A stretch of 64,000 bases of DNA from Pistricoccus aurantiacus (GTDB lineage: Bacteria; Pseudomonadota; Gammaproteobacteria; Pseudomonadales; Halomonadaceae). The stretch spans positions 868,001 to 932,000 of the forward strand of contig NZ_CP042382.1 in assembly GCF_007954585.1 (NCBI RefSeq), given 5' to 3'. This document shows, in pieces, positions 1 through 9,767 of the stretch (positions within the stretch are counted from its first letter, which is position 1; every line of letters begins with the position of its first letter). The translations under genes were made by a program, and so were the position numbers. The notes under the pieces are model-generated. The model saw only the letters and a list, made by a program, of their open reading frames with translations. It was not told where the DNA came from and made no database searches.

Positions 1-551
1 CGCACGATACCGTAAATAGCCAGATTGGGATTCACGCTATCGCGAATCTGATCCACCGTGTCCAAGAGCGCCGACAGGCCTTCCAGCGCATAGAACTCGC
101 ACTGCAAGGGGATCAGCACCCCGTGGGCGGCGGTCAGGGCGTTGAGGGTGAGCATGTTGAGGGACGGCGGGCAGTCGATCAGGATCACGTCGTAATCCCC
201 TCTCAGGGTATCGAAGGCCTCCAGCAAGCAGCGCTCGCGCCCTTCGTCCCGATCCAGCAGCGCCACTTCCGCGGCGGTGAGATCGCCGTTGCTGGGCAGC
301 AGCGCGAAGCCGGCCTCCGGACAGTCGAGGATCACCTGACGCACGTCCTTTTCTCCCAGCAGCACGTCCAGCACGCTGGCCTCGAGGCTGTGCTTGTCTA
401 TACCCCCGCCCATGGTGGCGTGCCCCTGGGGGTCGAGATCCACCAGCAGGACCCGGCGATCCAGCGCCGCCAGGCTCGCGGCGAGATTGACGGCGGTGGT
501 GGTCTTGCCCACGCCGCCTTTCTGATTGGTCAGAGCGATGATCTTGGTCAC
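1..551 (-). CDS. parA: ParA/Soj chromosome-partitioning ATPase (3' end cut by window edge)
   Basis: Only the first 183 residues lie in the window. Reading from a GTG at 551, the protein opens with [10 protein letters not shown] followed by the deviant Walker A motif KGGVGKTTT (residues 11-19), then LLVDLDPQG (35-43) and the Walker B strand [10 protein letters not shown] (121-130). This is the classic chromosomal ParA/Soj pattern. The GTG is preceded by AAGGAAG at good spacing, which fixes the start. Known role: an ATP-dependent nucleoid-bound ATPase that moves ParB-parS complexes and so segregates origins. It follows mnmG and rsmG on the same strand with a 54-bp gap, the usual order, so parB is expected just beyond the left edge. 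The parS sites are listed separately at 27.7-38.6 kb. Confidence 0.95.
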   Translation of the reverse strand, partial: MTKIIALTNQKGGVGKTTTAVNLAASLAALDRRVLLVDLDPQGHATMGGGIDKHSLEASVLDVLLGEKDVRQVILDCPEAGFALLPSNGDLTAAEVALLDRDEGRERCLLEAFDTLRGDYDVILIDCPPSLNMLTLNALTAAHGVLIPLQCEFYALEGLSALLDTVDQIRDSVNPNLAIYGIV

Positions 552-605
552 GAACGACTTCCTTACTGGACCTGATACCCGGCTTGCGGGCAGCCAAAGA
601 TTCGA

Positions 606-1256
606 TTAATGCTCGAGGATCAACAGATGGCGCTGCCCGACTTCCTCGGGAATTCTCAAGACGCGCTGCTCGACGAGTTCGACGCCTGGCGGCAATCCCG
701 CCAGCTCTTCCTCGACGAGACGCCCCTTCATCGCGAGCCACTGGCCCTTGGGTGCCAGCAGGGGCGCGCTCAGGGTGACGAAATCCGCAAGACTGGCAAA
801 GGCGCGGGAAATGATCTGATCGAAGCCTTGCGGCTCGAGCGCCTTGCCAGGGCAATCCTCGATTCTGGCCTGTACCGGGGTCACGTTGTCCAGCCCCAGC
901 TCGACCACCGCCTGGCGCTGAAAGCGCACCTTCTTGCCGTTGCTGTCGAGCAGCGTCACTTCTAGCGCTGGTGCAAGAATCGCCAGCACCAGCCCCGGCA
1001 GGCCCGGTCCGGCCCCAACGTCCAGCAGGCGCGGCCCCTTGATCGCCGGCAGTACCGCGGCACTGTCCAGCAGATGCTTGGTCACCATGTCATCGAGCGA
1101 ACGTATCGCGGTGAGGTTATAGGCGCGGTTCCACTTGTGCAACAGGGCAAGCAATTCACCAAGGCGCTGGCGCTGATCCTCGCTGGTGGCGATATTCAGC
1201 GCCGAGAGTCCGCGCTCGAGACGCCGGAAATGGCTTGCATCCCGCATCCCGGTCAT
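606..1256 (-). CDS. rsmG: 16S rRNA (guanine527-N7)-methyltransferase RsmG (GidB)
   Basis: A 216-residue protein of normal length for RsmG. It carries [11 protein letters not shown] (42-52), the SAM-binding loop [10 protein letters not shown] (79-88) and [11 protein letters not shown] (102-112), all hallmarks of the family. It methylates N7 of G527 in 16S rRNA; loss in other bacteria gives low-level streptomycin resistance. The ATG overlaps the mnmG stop codon by 4 bp, so the two are probably translationally coupled, with parA downstream. Confidence 0.96.
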   Translation of the reverse strand: MTGMRDASHFRRLERGLSALNIATSEDQRQRLGELLALLHKWNRAYNLTAIRSLDDMVTKHLLDSAAVLPAIKGPRLLDVGAGPGLPGLVLAILAPALEVTLLDSNGKKVRFQRQAVVELGLDNVTPVQARIEDCPGKALEPQGFDQIISRAFASLADFVTLSAPLLAPKGQWLAMKGRLVEEELAGLPPGVELVEQRVLRIPEEVGQRHLLILEH

Positions 1257-3148
1257 GAGTTGTCCGCTGCCGCCGGTGCGATCAGCTGTTTTTTCTTCAG
1301 GTGGATGAGCAGGATCGACACCGCCGCCGGGGTGACGCCGGAAATCCGTCCGGCCTGGGCCAGGGTGGCGGGGCGCGCGGCCGTGAGCTTCTGGCGAATC
1401 TCGTGGGAGAGTCCTTCGATCCGCTCGTAATCCAGGCTAGTCGGCAGCCGGGTGGCCTCGTGACGCTTGAGCTTGTCGATCTCGTCTTGCTGACGCGCGA
1501 TATAGCCCTGGTACTTGGCCTGGATCTGCACTTGCTCCGCCACGGTGGGATCGGCGCTTGTCTCGCCCACCAGATCCGCCACGTCCGCGTAGTCGAGTTC
1601 CGGACGGCGCAGCAGATCCAGCAGGTTGTATTCCCGGGTAAGGGGACTCTGGATCTTCTCCACAAGCCGCTCCGCCTGTGGGCTTCCCGGCTGGACCCAG
1701 CTGGCCTTGAGCCGGGCGGTTTCCTGCTCGATCGCCTCGCGCTTGGTCTCGAAGGCCTGCCAGCGCGGCTCGTCCACCAGTCCCAGGTCGCGGCCGACCG
1801 CCGTCAGGCGCAGATCCGCGTTGTCTTCTCGCAGCAGCAGGCGATATTCCGCCCGGGAGGTGAACATGCGATAGGGCTCCTGGGTTCCCAGGCTGATCAG
1901 GTCGTCCACCAGCACGCCGAGATAGGCCTCATCCCGCCGCGGATACCAGCTGTCGAGTCCTTGGGCGCGTCGCGCCGCGTTGAGCCCTGCCAGCAATCCT
2001 TGGGCGCCTGCTTCCTCGTAGCCGGTAGTGCCGTTGATCTGGCCGGCAAAGAACAGGTTGTGAATAAATCGGGTTTCCAGAGAGTGCTTGAGATCCCGAG
2101 GATCGAAGAAATCGTATTCGATGGCGTAGCCCGGCCGGGTGATATGAGCGTTTTCCAGCCCCTCGATGGAACGCACCAGCGCGATCTGCACGTCGAAGGG
2201 CAGCGAGGTGGAGATGCCGTTGGGATAGAGCTCGGAGGTATCCAGGCCTTCCGGCTCGATGAAGACCTGGTGACTCTGCTTGTCGGCAAAGCGATTGACC
2301 TTGTCCTCCACGGAAGGGCAGTAGCGCGGCCCGGTGCTGTCGATGGCGCCGGAATACATCGGCGAACGCTGCAGGTTGGCCAGGATGATCTCGTGGGTAC
2401 GCGCATTGGTATGGGCGATGTGACAGCTCACCTGGCGCGGATGCATCTCGCGAGAACCAAGATAGGACATCACCGGGGTTGGCGTATCGCCGGGCTGCTC
2501 CTCGAGACGGCTGAAATCGATGCTTCTGGCATCCAGCCGCGGCGGCGTGCCGGTCTTGAGTCGTGCCACCCGAAACGGCAGGGCGCGCAGACGCTCCGCC
2601 AAGGCGTTGGAAGGCGGGTCCCCGGCGCGTCCGCCGCGGCTGGTGTCCTCACCAATATGGATGACGCCGCCGAGGAAGGTGCCGGTGCACAGCACCACGC
2701 ATTCACTGAAGAAACGGATGCCGGTCTCGCTTTCGACCCCGCCTACCCGATCATTGTCGATGATCAGATCGCCGGCGGCCTGCTGGAAGAGGGTCAGGTT
2801 TTGCTGGTTTTCCAGCATGCCGCGAATGGCGGCCTTGTAGCGCACCCGATCCGCCTGAGCACGGGTGGCGCGTACCGCCGGACCCTTGCGGGCATTGAGC
2901 ACGCGAAACTGGATGCCGGCCAGGTCCGTGGCCAGACCCATGGCGCCCCCCAGGGCATCGATTTCCTTGACCAGATGACTCTTGCCGATGCCGCCGATGG
3001 CGGGATTGCAGGACATCTGTCCCAGGGTCTCGATGTTGTGAGTGAGCAACAGGGTTTTACAACCCATGCGGGCGGAGGCCAGGGCGGCTTCTGTCCCTGC
3101 ATGGCCACCGCCGATGACGATGACGTCAAAGCGGTCGGGATAATTCAC
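1253..3148 (-). CDS. mnmG: tRNA uridine-5-carboxymethylaminomethyl modification enzyme MnmG (GidA)
   Basis: A 631-residue FAD protein. The N-terminus [15 protein letters not shown] (8-22) is the dinucleotide-binding motif; RYCPSVEDK and [13 protein letters not shown] are conserved family signatures further in. With MnmE it adds the carboxymethylaminomethyl group to U34 of tRNAs reading NNA/NNG codons. It is first gene of mnmG-rsmG-parA on the minus strand, with the putative oriC directly upstream. Its partner mnmE is normally adjacent but here lies about 17 kb away. A long antisense open frame covers it but shows no family signature and is taken as a codon-bias artefact. Confidence 0.97.
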   Translation of the reverse strand: MNYPDRFDVIVIGGGHAGTEAALASARMGCKTLLLTHNIETLGQMSCNPAIGGIGKSHLVKEIDALGGAMGLATDLAGIQFRVLNARKGPAVRATRAQADRVRYKAAIRGMLENQQNLTLFQQAAGDLIIDNDRVGGVESETGIRFFSECVVLCTGTFLGGVIHIGEDTSRGGRAGDPPSNALAERLRALPFRVARLKTGTPPRLDARSIDFSRLEEQPGDTPTPVMSYLGSREMHPRQVSCHIAHTNARTHEIILANLQRSPMYSGAIDSTGPRYCPSVEDKVNRFADKQSHQVFIEPEGLDTSELYPNGISTSLPFDVQIALVRSIEGLENAHITRPGYAIEYDFFDPRDLKHSLETRFIHNLFFAGQINGTTGYEEAGAQGLLAGLNAARRAQGLDSWYPRRDEAYLGVLVDDLISLGTQEPYRMFTSRAEYRLLLREDNADLRLTAVGRDLGLVDEPRWQAFETKREAIEQETARLKASWVQPGSPQAERLVEKIQSPLTREYNLLDLLRRPELDYADVADLVGETSADPTVAEQVQIQAKYQGYIARQQDEIDKLKRHEATRLPTSLDYERIEGLSHEIRQKLTAARPATLAQAGRISGVTPAAVSILLIHLKKKQLIAPAAADNS

Positions 3149-3711
3149 GTGATACCTCGAAGGCGCAAGCGCCGAAAAAGATGAGCGAGCAAATGTGATA
3201 ACAGCACGTTTGCCGAGACAAGACGGAAATCAAAGCGGCGACAGTATAAACCTCCTGTGGGTAATCGTCAGGGTTTTCCACATGCGTTTTTCCTTCATCG
3301 GGTGTTTCCAGATAATAAATAAAAATAATGTATATAAAGAAGAAGTTCTGTTGTGGTTGTAACTACTGGTGTGGATACTTTTTGTGGAAAACCGATTAAA
3401 TGTGTTATTGATCAATCTATTGGCATGTAGACTTTTCTGCGGAAAAGCCGCGTGCACGCTGCGCACAGACTGTGTTCGGGATGTGGACGAAAAGGCGAGT
3501 TATCCACAGGTGCATTTGACCACCGTTTATCCACCGACGACTACCGGGCTTGTCTGCCCGATCGTCAACATGACCTCGCAACGTATCGAACCTCCCTGAT
3601 GCCGAGGGCTTGCGCCGGATTGGCGAGACATTGGGAATTATCTTATCCACAGCCGAAAAAAAGGCCTGTCGATGAAATCGACAGGCCTTCGGGAGAGGAA
3701 AATTCAAGATG
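3149..3711. other. oriC: Candidate replication origin oriC (DnaA-box cluster with AT-rich stretch)
   Basis: A gene-free, AT-rich gap between mnmG and the ABC-transporter operon. Perfect DnaA boxes (TTATCCACA) lie at 3500-3508 and 3643-3651. One-mismatch boxes lie at 3256-3264, 3274-3282, 3370-3378, 3383-3391 and 3527-3535. A very AT-rich segment at about 3305-3362 could be the unwinding element, and a GATC is at 3409-3412. Position next to mnmG matches the E. coli-type origin, and parA is near. The last bases hold the terminator of the transporter operon. The assignment is inference; a second, weaker box group precedes dnaA. Confidence 0.72.
3654..3689 (-). terminator. Rho-independent terminator of the amino-acid ABC transporter operon
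   Basis: A perfect 13-bp stem (3661-3673 with 3677-3689, AAGGCCTGTCGAT and its complement) with a GAA loop is followed, reading on the minus strand, by a run of T. It sits just after the stop of the ATP-binding gene and insulates the oriC region from leftward transcription. Confidence 0.9.
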
Positions 3712-4500
3712 TCAGTGTTTGAGCACTCGGGCGAGGAAACTTTGAGTCCGCTCATTCTCCGGAGCGTCGAACACCTTTTCCGGCGGTCCCTGCTCGACGA
3801 TACGGCCCTCATGGATATAGATCACCCGATCAGCGACTTCCCGGGCAAAGCCCATTTCATGGGTGACGACGATCATGGTCATGCCGTCCTTGGCCAGTTC
3901 TCGCATGGCGTCCAGCACCTCGCCGATCATTTCCGGGTCCAGGGCGGAAGTCGGCTCGTCGAACAGCATCAAGCGGGGTTCCATGGCCAAGGCTCGTGCC
4001 AGGGCGACACGCTGCTGCTGGCCGCCGGAGAGCTGGGTAGGATACTTGTCCGCCTGATTGGCGATACCCACTCGCTCGAGCAGGCGTTCGGCGTTTTCCG
4101 TGGCTTGTTGGCGGCTTGCGCCGCGAACCTTGATCGGCGCCAAGGTGACGTTATCTCGTACACTGAGATGAGGAAAGAGATTGAACTGCTGAAATACCAT
4201 GCCGACTTCGGTGCGAATGGCCTTGAGGGACTTGCCGCTCTTGCCCTTGGGTAACAGCGCCTTGCCGTCCACTTCGATCTTGCCCTGCTGGAATTCCTCG
4301 AGGCCGTTGATGCAGCGAATCAGCGTCGACTTGCCGGAACCGCTGGCGCCGATCACCACCACGACTTCCCCGGGCATGACCTCCAGGTCGATATTCTGCA
4401 GCACATGCAGGGCGCCGAAATACTTGTCGACGCTTTCAAGGCGCACGATAGGTGAATCGCTTTCGATAGAAGGATCGCTCGAAGTTGAGGATGCTTGCAT
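3712..4500 (-). CDS. Polar amino-acid ABC transporter, ATP-binding subunit (GlnQ/HisP type)
   Basis: A 262-residue ABC ATPase. Walker [10 protein letters not shown] (51-59), Q-loop [10 protein letters not shown] (102-111), signature LSGGQQQR (157-164), Walker B LMLFDEP (177-183) and the switch histidine in VVTHEMG (near 214) are all intact. The QFNLFPH and SALDPE wording is typical of the polar amino-acid uptake family. It is the last gene of a binding protein-permease-ATPase operon on the minus strand and is followed by a strong terminator. Substrate cannot be told from sequence; glutamine, histidine, arginine or cystine are all possible. Confidence 0.93.
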   Translation of the reverse strand: MQASSTSSDPSIESDSPIVRLESVDKYFGALHVLQNIDLEVMPGEVVVVIGASGSGKSTLIRCINGLEEFQQGKIEVDGKALLPKGKSGKSLKAIRTEVGMVFQQFNLFPHLSVRDNVTLAPIKVRGASRQQATENAERLLERVGIANQADKYPTQLSGGQQQRVALARALAMEPRLMLFDEPTSALDPEMIGEVLDAMRELAKDGMTMIVVTHEMGFAREVADRVIYIHEGRIVEQGPPEKVFDAPENERTQSFLARVLKH

Positions 4501-4540
4501 AAGGATGATTTCCTTTACTGTTCGGCCCGCTTTCCTTCAA

Positions 4541-5212
4541 TTACTGGCCAACCAGGCCTCGGCGCTCGAGTAGACGCAGTGCCAGGGATAGACTGAGAGT
4601 AATCGCCAGATACAACAGTGCCACCATGAAATAGACCTCGAGTGCGCTGAAGGTGGTGGCGATATAGATCTGACCCTGGCGCACCAGTTCGCCGACCCCG
4701 ATCACCGAGAACAGCGAAGTATCCTTGATGCTGATGATGCCCTGATTGCCCAGGGCGGGAATCATGCGGCGCAGCGCCTGAGGCCAGATGATGTAGCGGA
4801 AGGCCTGCAGTCGAGAAAGCCCCAGAGACAGGCTGGCCTCCCGCTGGCCGCGCTCGATGGACTGCACGCCACCTCGTACGATTTCCGAGATATAGGCGCC
4901 GGAATTGACGGCAATGGCGGCGATACCCGCCACCAGGGCGTTGATCGGTCCGCCGAGAATCTGCGGCAGACCATAGAAGATGAACAATACCTGCACCAGC
5001 ACCGGCGTACCGCGAAATACCTCGATATAGACGACGGCGGGAATTCGCAGCCAGATCATACGGCTGACACGCATCAGGCCGAAGAGAATGCCGATGACGA
5101 AGCCGATGGCAAGACCGCTGAAGGAAATCAGTAGCGTATAGGGAATGCCCTTCAACAGGTAGGGAATGGAGTCGATGGCGGCTTGCCAGTCGAATTGGAA
5201 CGTGGCTTCCAA
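4541..5212 (-). CDS. Polar amino-acid ABC transporter, permease subunit
   Basis: A 223-residue inner-membrane protein with several hydrophobic helices and the EAA loop EASLSLGLSRLQAFRYIIWP in the last 100 residues, which docks the ATPase. It belongs to the HisM/GlnP permease family by wording and length. Only one permease gene is present, so the transporter probably uses a homodimer. It lies between the binding-protein gene (93-bp gap with a stem-loop) and the ATPase gene (40-bp gap). Confidence 0.93.
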   Translation of the reverse strand: MEATFQFDWQAAIDSIPYLLKGIPYTLLISFSGLAIGFVIGILFGLMRVSRMIWLRIPAVVYIEVFRGTPVLVQVLFIFYGLPQILGGPINALVAGIAAIAVNSGAYISEIVRGGVQSIERGQREASLSLGLSRLQAFRYIIWPQALRRMIPALGNQGIISIKDTSLFSVIGVGELVRQGQIYIATTFSALEVYFMVALLYLAITLSLSLALRLLERRGLVGQ

Positions 5213-5257
5213 GCAGGAATCTCCCCTGGCGAGACGTTAAGTGAGAGCGGTAGACGC

Positions 5258-5279
5258 GGCGGAGCCCGCGGGCTCCGCC
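5258..5279. other. Perfect 22-bp palindrome between binding-protein and permease genes
   Basis: GGCGGAGCCCG followed by its exact complement, with no T-run. Stem-loops at this point in ABC operons often stabilise the 3' end of the abundant binding-protein mRNA or reduce read-through into the permease. That role is inferred from position only. Confidence 0.6.
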
Positions 5280-5305
5280 AATTTCGTTAAAGAACGTCGA
5301 TGACC

Positions 5306-6070
5306 TTATTTTTCTTCGCTTTCACCGAACCACTTGGTGTGGATTTCATCGTAGGTGCCATCTTCCTGCATGGCGGTCAAGGCCTCGTTGACCGGTTCGA
5401 CCCACTGGCTGCCTTGGGGAAAGACGATGCCGTATTGCTGGCCTTCATATAAGGGGCCTACCACCTTGGCGCGGCCTTCGCCCCGGGTGGTGGAGAAATA
5501 GCCGACGTTGGGGGCGTCGTAGAAGACCGCGTCGACACTGCCGCCCAGCAAGGCGATGTACATGTCGGCACTGCCTGGATAAGGCGTGATATTCGCGCTG
5601 TCGCCCAGGTTTTCCTGCAGGTAGTCATAGCTGGTGGAGCCGATCTTGGTACCGATGCGCTTGCCTTCGAGATCGTCGAAGGAGGTGATATCGTCGTTAT
5701 TGGCGCCGACCAGGATACGCAGACCGGAGTCATAGTAAGGATCGGAGAAATCCACCACTTCATCGCGTTCGTCGGTGATGGTGATGCCCGCAATGGCAAT
5801 ATCCACATTGCCGGTCTGTACCGCGGGAATGATGCCATTGAAATCCATGGTCTGGATCTCGATATCGAAGCCGGCGCGCTCGGCGACCTCACGGATGATG
5901 TCCATGTCGAAACCGATCATTTCGCCGCTTTCCTGATCCATCATCTCGAAAGGCACGAAGCTTGGATCGGTGACAACCCGCAGGGTTTCGGCGCTGGCGG
6001 TGGTGGTCAAACCGGCGCTCAGGGCGAGAGCAGCGAATAGCGTGGAAGAACGCAGAACAAGTGATCGCAT
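5306..6070 (-). CDS. Polar amino-acid ABC transporter, periplasmic substrate-binding protein
   Basis: A 254-residue family-3 solute-binding protein. Residues 1-27 form a Sec signal peptide ending TTTASA, with cleavage likely before ETLRVV. The core shows GFDMDIIREVAERAGF, the ligand-arginine region AGITITDERDEVVDFSDPYY and GKRIGTKIGSTSYDYL, all typical. It is the first gene of the operon and captures the ligand in the periplasm. The acidic composition suits a halophile. The ligand is not determinable by eye. Confidence 0.93.
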   Translation of the reverse strand: MRSLVLRSSTLFAALALSAGLTTTASAETLRVVTDPSFVPFEMMDQESGEMIGFDMDIIREVAERAGFDIEIQTMDFNGIIPAVQTGNVDIAIAGITITDERDEVVDFSDPYYDSGLRILVGANNDDITSFDDLEGKRIGTKIGSTSYDYLQENLGDSANITPYPGSADMYIALLGGSVDAVFYDAPNVGYFSTTRGEGRAKVVGPLYEGQQYGIVFPQGSQWVEPVNEALTAMQEDGTYDEIHTKWFGESEEK

Positions 6071-6266
6071 GGTAATTCCCCATAGAAACGATTGTTTTTC
6101 ATCGTGAGTTTCTTATCGATTACCAATTTACCATGACGACTTCGCGAAAGAGGGTCAAGGGCGGGAAAATCATCCAGATAACGTACAGCCAACGCAATTA
6201 ACGGAGTGTAAATGTGCGACAAGAGTTACGGTGGCAGGAAATGCCTTGTTATCTGCGGCGACGGAA

Positions 6267-6629
6267 TCACACCATAAAGGAAGCGCCGCATCCGCAGGTA
6301 CTGGTGGCGTTGGGATTGTTGATCACGAAGCGCGCCCCGGCCAGGCCTTCCTCGAAATCCACGGTGGAACCGACCAGATACTGGTAGGAAAGCGGATCCA
6401 CCAGCATGGCCACATCCTCGAATTCGATCAGGGTATCCTCATCCGAGGCGGTATCGGCAAAATCGAACCCGTACTGGAAGCCGGAGCAGCCGCCGCCGGT
6501 GACGAAGACGCGCAGCTTGAGATCCTGATTGCCTTCTTCCGCGATCAGGGCGCGTAGGCGACGCTTGGCGCCGTCGGAAAGCTGCAACGGCTTGAAGGAA
6601 CCCGGTTCGAAAGACTGTGCAACGCTCAT
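6267..6629 (-). CDS. erpA: Iron-sulfur cluster insertion protein ErpA
   Basis: A 120-residue A-type carrier of normal size. The three cluster-ligand cysteines are present: C48 in [13 protein letters not shown] and C112/C114 in the tail TCGCGASF. ErpA passes Fe-S clusters to apo-enzymes. The start at 6629 (MSVAQSF) is chosen because GGGAG lies 8 bases upstream; an ATG at 6653 has no ribosome-binding site. It lies downstream of argC on the same strand with about 100 bp between, and the gap holds a small GCAAAAG/CTTTTGC hairpin (6702-6721). Confidence 0.94.
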   Translation of the reverse strand: MSVAQSFEPGSFKPLQLSDGAKRRLRALIAEEGNQDLKLRVFVTGGGCSGFQYGFDFADTASDEDTLIEFEDVAMLVDPLSYQYLVGSTVDFEEGLAGARFVINNPNATSTCGCGASFMV

Positions 6630-6733
6630 GTGCGAGCTCCCATGATTTGACAAGTGATAGCCACGGACGATGGCGAATAGGTCAATTATCCCTAATCCCC
6701 AGCAAAAGGGTCAACTTTTGCCAGGGAGATATA

Positions 6734-7768
6734 TCATGGCATCAATGCCGCGGCGCCCAAGCCGAGCATTTCATCGAAGCCGAACATCAGATTCAGGTTC
6801 TGAATTGCCTGTCCGGACGCTCCCTTGACCAAGTTGTCGATGACCGCCAGCACCACCACCGTATCGCCGTCGCCCGGACGATGTACCGCCAGTCGGCAGA
6901 TATCGGTGCCCCTGACGCTGCGGGTTTCCGGATGACTGCCCGGCGGCATCACGTCCACCGCCGGTTCGTCTCGATAGCGTGCTTCGAACAGGGCCTGGAG
7001 ATCCTCGGGTTCTCGGGTCAGGTGACCGTAGAGGGTGGCGTGAATGCCACGAATCATCGGTGTCAGATGCGGCACGAAGGTCAGGCCGACGTCGCTTCCC
7101 GCGGCCCGGTCGAGGCCCTGGCGGATCTCTGGTAGATGACGATGGCCGCTGGCGCCATAGGCCTTCATGGACTCACTGGCCTCTGCCAGCAGGAAGCTGA
7201 CCTTGGCCCCGCGGCCGGCGCCGGTCACGCCGCTCTTGCAATCGGCGATCAGCCGTTTGGTGTCGAGCAGACCCTGTTCCAGCAAGGGAATGAATCCCAG
7301 CTGTACCGCGGTAGGGTAGCAGCCAGGCACGGCGATCAGCCTCGCCTGGCGAATCGCGTCTCGATTGATCTCGGGCAGGCCGTAGACCGCCTGGGTCAGC
7401 AGTTCCGTCGCGCCGTGGGGCTGGCCGTACCAGTTCGCCCACTCATCCGCATCCTGCAGCCGAAAGTCCGCGGAGAGATCGATGACTCGGGTGCCCTGTT
7501 CGAGAAGCTCGCCGGCCAGGGCGTGGGCCACGCCGTGGGGCGTGGCAAAGAAGACCGCGTCGCAGTTTCCCAGCCGTCGGGCGTCCGGTTCCGAGTAGGC
7601 CAGCCCCGGGTAGTGACCACGCAGATTGGGATAAAGCTCGTCGACCCGCATACCCGCCTCGGAACGCGAGGTGATGACATCCACCTCGACCTCTGAATGC
7701 TGCGCCAGCAAACGCAATAATTCGACACCGGTATAGCCGGTGCCGCCGACGATTCCTACCTTGATCAC
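6734..7768 (-). CDS. argC: N-acetyl-gamma-glutamyl-phosphate reductase ArgC
   Basis: 344 residues from a GTG at 7768 with AGGAG well placed upstream; an upstream ATG at 7867 would add an unconserved 33-residue tail. The NADP-binding [14 protein letters not shown] (5-18) and the catalytic cysteine C150 in VPGCYPTA mark type-1 ArgC. It reduces N-acetylglutamyl phosphate to the semialdehyde, the third step of arginine synthesis. No other arg gene is near. It diverges from the channel gene. Confidence 0.96.
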   Translation of the reverse strand: MIKVGIVGGTGYTGVELLRLLAQHSEVEVDVITSRSEAGMRVDELYPNLRGHYPGLAYSEPDARRLGNCDAVFFATPHGVAHALAGELLEQGTRVIDLSADFRLQDADEWANWYGQPHGATELLTQAVYGLPEINRDAIRQARLIAVPGCYPTAVQLGFIPLLEQGLLDTKRLIADCKSGVTGAGRGAKVSFLLAEASESMKAYGASGHRHLPEIRQGLDRAAGSDVGLTFVPHLTPMIRGIHATLYGHLTREPEDLQALFEARYRDEPAVDVMPPGSHPETRSVRGTDICRLAVHRPGDGDTVVVLAVIDNLVKGASGQAIQNLNLMFGFDEMLGLGAAALMP

Positions 7769-7925
7769 GATAGTCTCCTTCGCTTGAAAGCCGGTCGTTT
7801 GATCAGTCGGTTGCGCCTTCCTTGCGACAAGGCGCAATCCTGACGTGATGCAACCAGTATGGTACATAGGTAACGGCGGCGTTTATGCCGATGCCTTCGT
7901 TTCTACCTGCCAGGATAGGCTTATT

Positions 7926-9674
7926 GTGCCACGTCTTCGTTTCACTTCGTCGAGTCTGGATGCTTTTCGACGCCAACTGGCTGGCGTGGATGCCCTGCCT
8001 CAGCTTTGTCTGCTGGGGGCTCTAGCAGGTCTGATCACCGGCGGCCTGATGGTGGCATTCAGACAGTTGATGTCGCTGGGAGCCATGGCGTTCCTGCCCG
8101 GCGGCAGTCCCGAGGCCTTCGAGCAACTGCCTCCTCTGGCTCGTTCGCTGCTGCCGCTGTTGGCGGTGGGCCTGATCGGGCTATGGATGTGGCGACAGCC
8201 GCCGACGGGACGCTCCATCGGCGTTGCCCATGTCATCGAGCGCCTTTCCTATCATCAGGGCCGCTTCCCCCTGCGCAACTGGTTGACCCAGTGGTGGGTT
8301 GGTCTCGTTTCCGTGCTGGGAGGATTGTCCGCAGGCCGGGAAGGACCGGCAATTCATCTTGGTGCGGCGGCGGCGAGCGGGGTGGGCGAGCGTCTGAAAC
8401 TGCCGCACAATAGTCTGCGGGTACTGGCCGCCTGCGGCGTCGCGGCGGGGATCGCCGCCTCCTTCAACACGCCTATCGCCGGGGTAATCTTTGCCATGGA
8501 AGTGGTGATGATGGAATACACCATCACCGGTTTCATGCCGGTAATCCTCGCTTCCAGCCTGAGCGCACTGGTCGCGCAACTGGTCTATGGTTCGGAGCCT
8601 GCGTTTCCGATTCCCGGTCTCAACCTGAAATCCTTGATGGACATTCCCTGGATCGTCGTCAGTGCGCTGTTGATCGGCCTGCTGGCGGGGCTTTTCGTGC
8701 GTATCGGCAAGCTGGGTCCGCATCTCAAGGTCATCCCCGTCTGGTGGCGCTACCTGATCGTGGCGGCGAGCGTCGGCATTACTGCCTGGTGGTATCCCCA
8801 GGTTCAAGGCATGGGCTACGACATCCTGGGGCAGACCCTGACCGACCAGGTGGCCGTAGATGTGCTGGCGGCGGTGGTCATCGGCAAGCTGGTACTGACC
8901 GCGGGGACGGTGGCGATGGGCATTCCGGTAAGCATCATCGGTCCAATTCTGGTGATTGGTGGGGCCGCGGGCACTCTGTGCGGGCTGCTGGGGATGGTCC
9001 TGATGCCGGAGACCGCCTCGAGCCCGGAACTTTATACCATGCTGGGCATGGCGGCGATGATGGGAGCCGTGCTGCAGGCGCCGCTGGCCGCCCTGATGGC
9101 GTTGCTCGAATTGACCCACAATCCCAATATCATCATGCCGGGCATGCTGTCCGTGGTAGTGGCCGGGCTTACCGCTCGCCAGCTGTGTCGTTGCCAGGGT
9201 TTCTTCATTACCGTGGCGGGGCAGCATCTCAACCAGGTACAGCATAGCCTGCAGCGCGCGCTCGCCCGAGTATCGGTGCAGGCGGTCATGGAACGCAATA
9301 TCAAGGCGACGTACCGTCGAATTCGGCGTGAGGAGGCCAAGAAACTACTGGAAGGCGAACCGATATGGATCGTCATTTTGCGCTCCTCGGACGACAAGCC
9401 GACCTTGGCCCTCAAAGGGGCGGATCTAGTTAAGGTACTGTTCGACGAGGAACTAGCGGCGGAGGAAGAAATCGATCTGCTCGACATACCGGGTCAGCGA
9501 CTTGACGTAGCGGCGATTCCAATTCGCGCCACCCTAGGCGAGGCGTTGAATAGGCTAGAAGAGGCAACTCTGGATGCCCTCTTCGTCGAGGCCTCTTTCG
9601 GTCCGCCGGAGCAGCGAATTTTCGGTATCATCACCCGGGAGGCCATCGAGAACTATTATCGTTACAAAAGCTAG
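7926..9674 (+). CDS. ClC-family chloride channel/antiporter with C-terminal CBS domain pair
   Basis: About 582 residues from a GTG at 7926 (AGGATAGG upstream); an in-frame GTG at 7845 would add 27 residues. About ten hydrophobic helices precede a soluble tail from about residue 460 that resembles paired CBS domains. The gating glutamate motif GREGP is at 137-141. The other two anion-site motifs known from E. coli ClcA, GSGIP and GGIFAP, are replaced by RSIGVAHV and PVSIIGP. So the fold is ClC, but the ion carried and whether it is channel or H+ exchanger are open. CBS domains in this family often bind adenine nucleotides. Confidence 0.9.
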   Translation: MPRLRFTSSSLDAFRRQLAGVDALPQLCLLGALAGLITGGLMVAFRQLMSLGAMAFLPGGSPEAFEQLPPLARSLLPLLAVGLIGLWMWRQPPTGRSIGVAHVIERLSYHQGRFPLRNWLTQWWVGLVSVLGGLSAGREGPAIHLGAAAASGVGERLKLPHNSLRVLAACGVAAGIAASFNTPIAGVIFAMEVVMMEYTITGFMPVILASSLSALVAQLVYGSEPAFPIPGLNLKSLMDIPWIVVSALLIGLLAGLFVRIGKLGPHLKVIPVWWRYLIVAASVGITAWWYPQVQGMGYDILGQTLTDQVAVDVLAAVVIGKLVLTAGTVAMGIPVSIIGPILVIGGAAGTLCGLLGMVLMPETASSPELYTMLGMAAMMGAVLQAPLAALMALLELTHNPNIIMPGMLSVVVAGLTARQLCRCQGFFITVAGQHLNQVQHSLQRALARVSVQAVMERNIKATYRRIRREEAKKLLEGEPIWIVILRSSDDKPTLALKGADLVKVLFDEELAAEEEIDLLDIPGQRLDVAAIPIRATLGEALNRLEEATLDALFVEASFGPPEQRIFGIITREAIENYYRYKS

Positions 9675-9705
9675 AATCGACGTCAGAAGGACTGAAATCG
9701 ACGTC
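9675..9705. repeat. Two direct repeats of AATCGACGTC, 21 bp apart
   Basis: Identical 10-mers at 9675-9684 and 9696-9705 in the 93-bp gap between the ClC gene and hemJ. The 21-bp period equals two helical turns, which would suit a dimeric regulator for hemJ. No regulator is identified; chance is possible. Confidence 0.45.
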
Positions 9706-9767
9706 TCCAAAAGGCTGAATACGTTAGCGAAAACGCCGGAATGCGTGGCTGAAACCAAGGGAGTACC

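Noticed and set aside
1301-3184. 627-codon plus-strand open frame antisense to mnmG
   Set aside because: It mirrors mnmG codon bias in GC-rich DNA, has no recognisable motif, and mnmG is certain.
8181-9245. 354-codon minus-strand open frame antisense to the ClC gene
   Set aside because: His/Gln/Arg-rich shadow composition, no ribosome-binding site, no domain.
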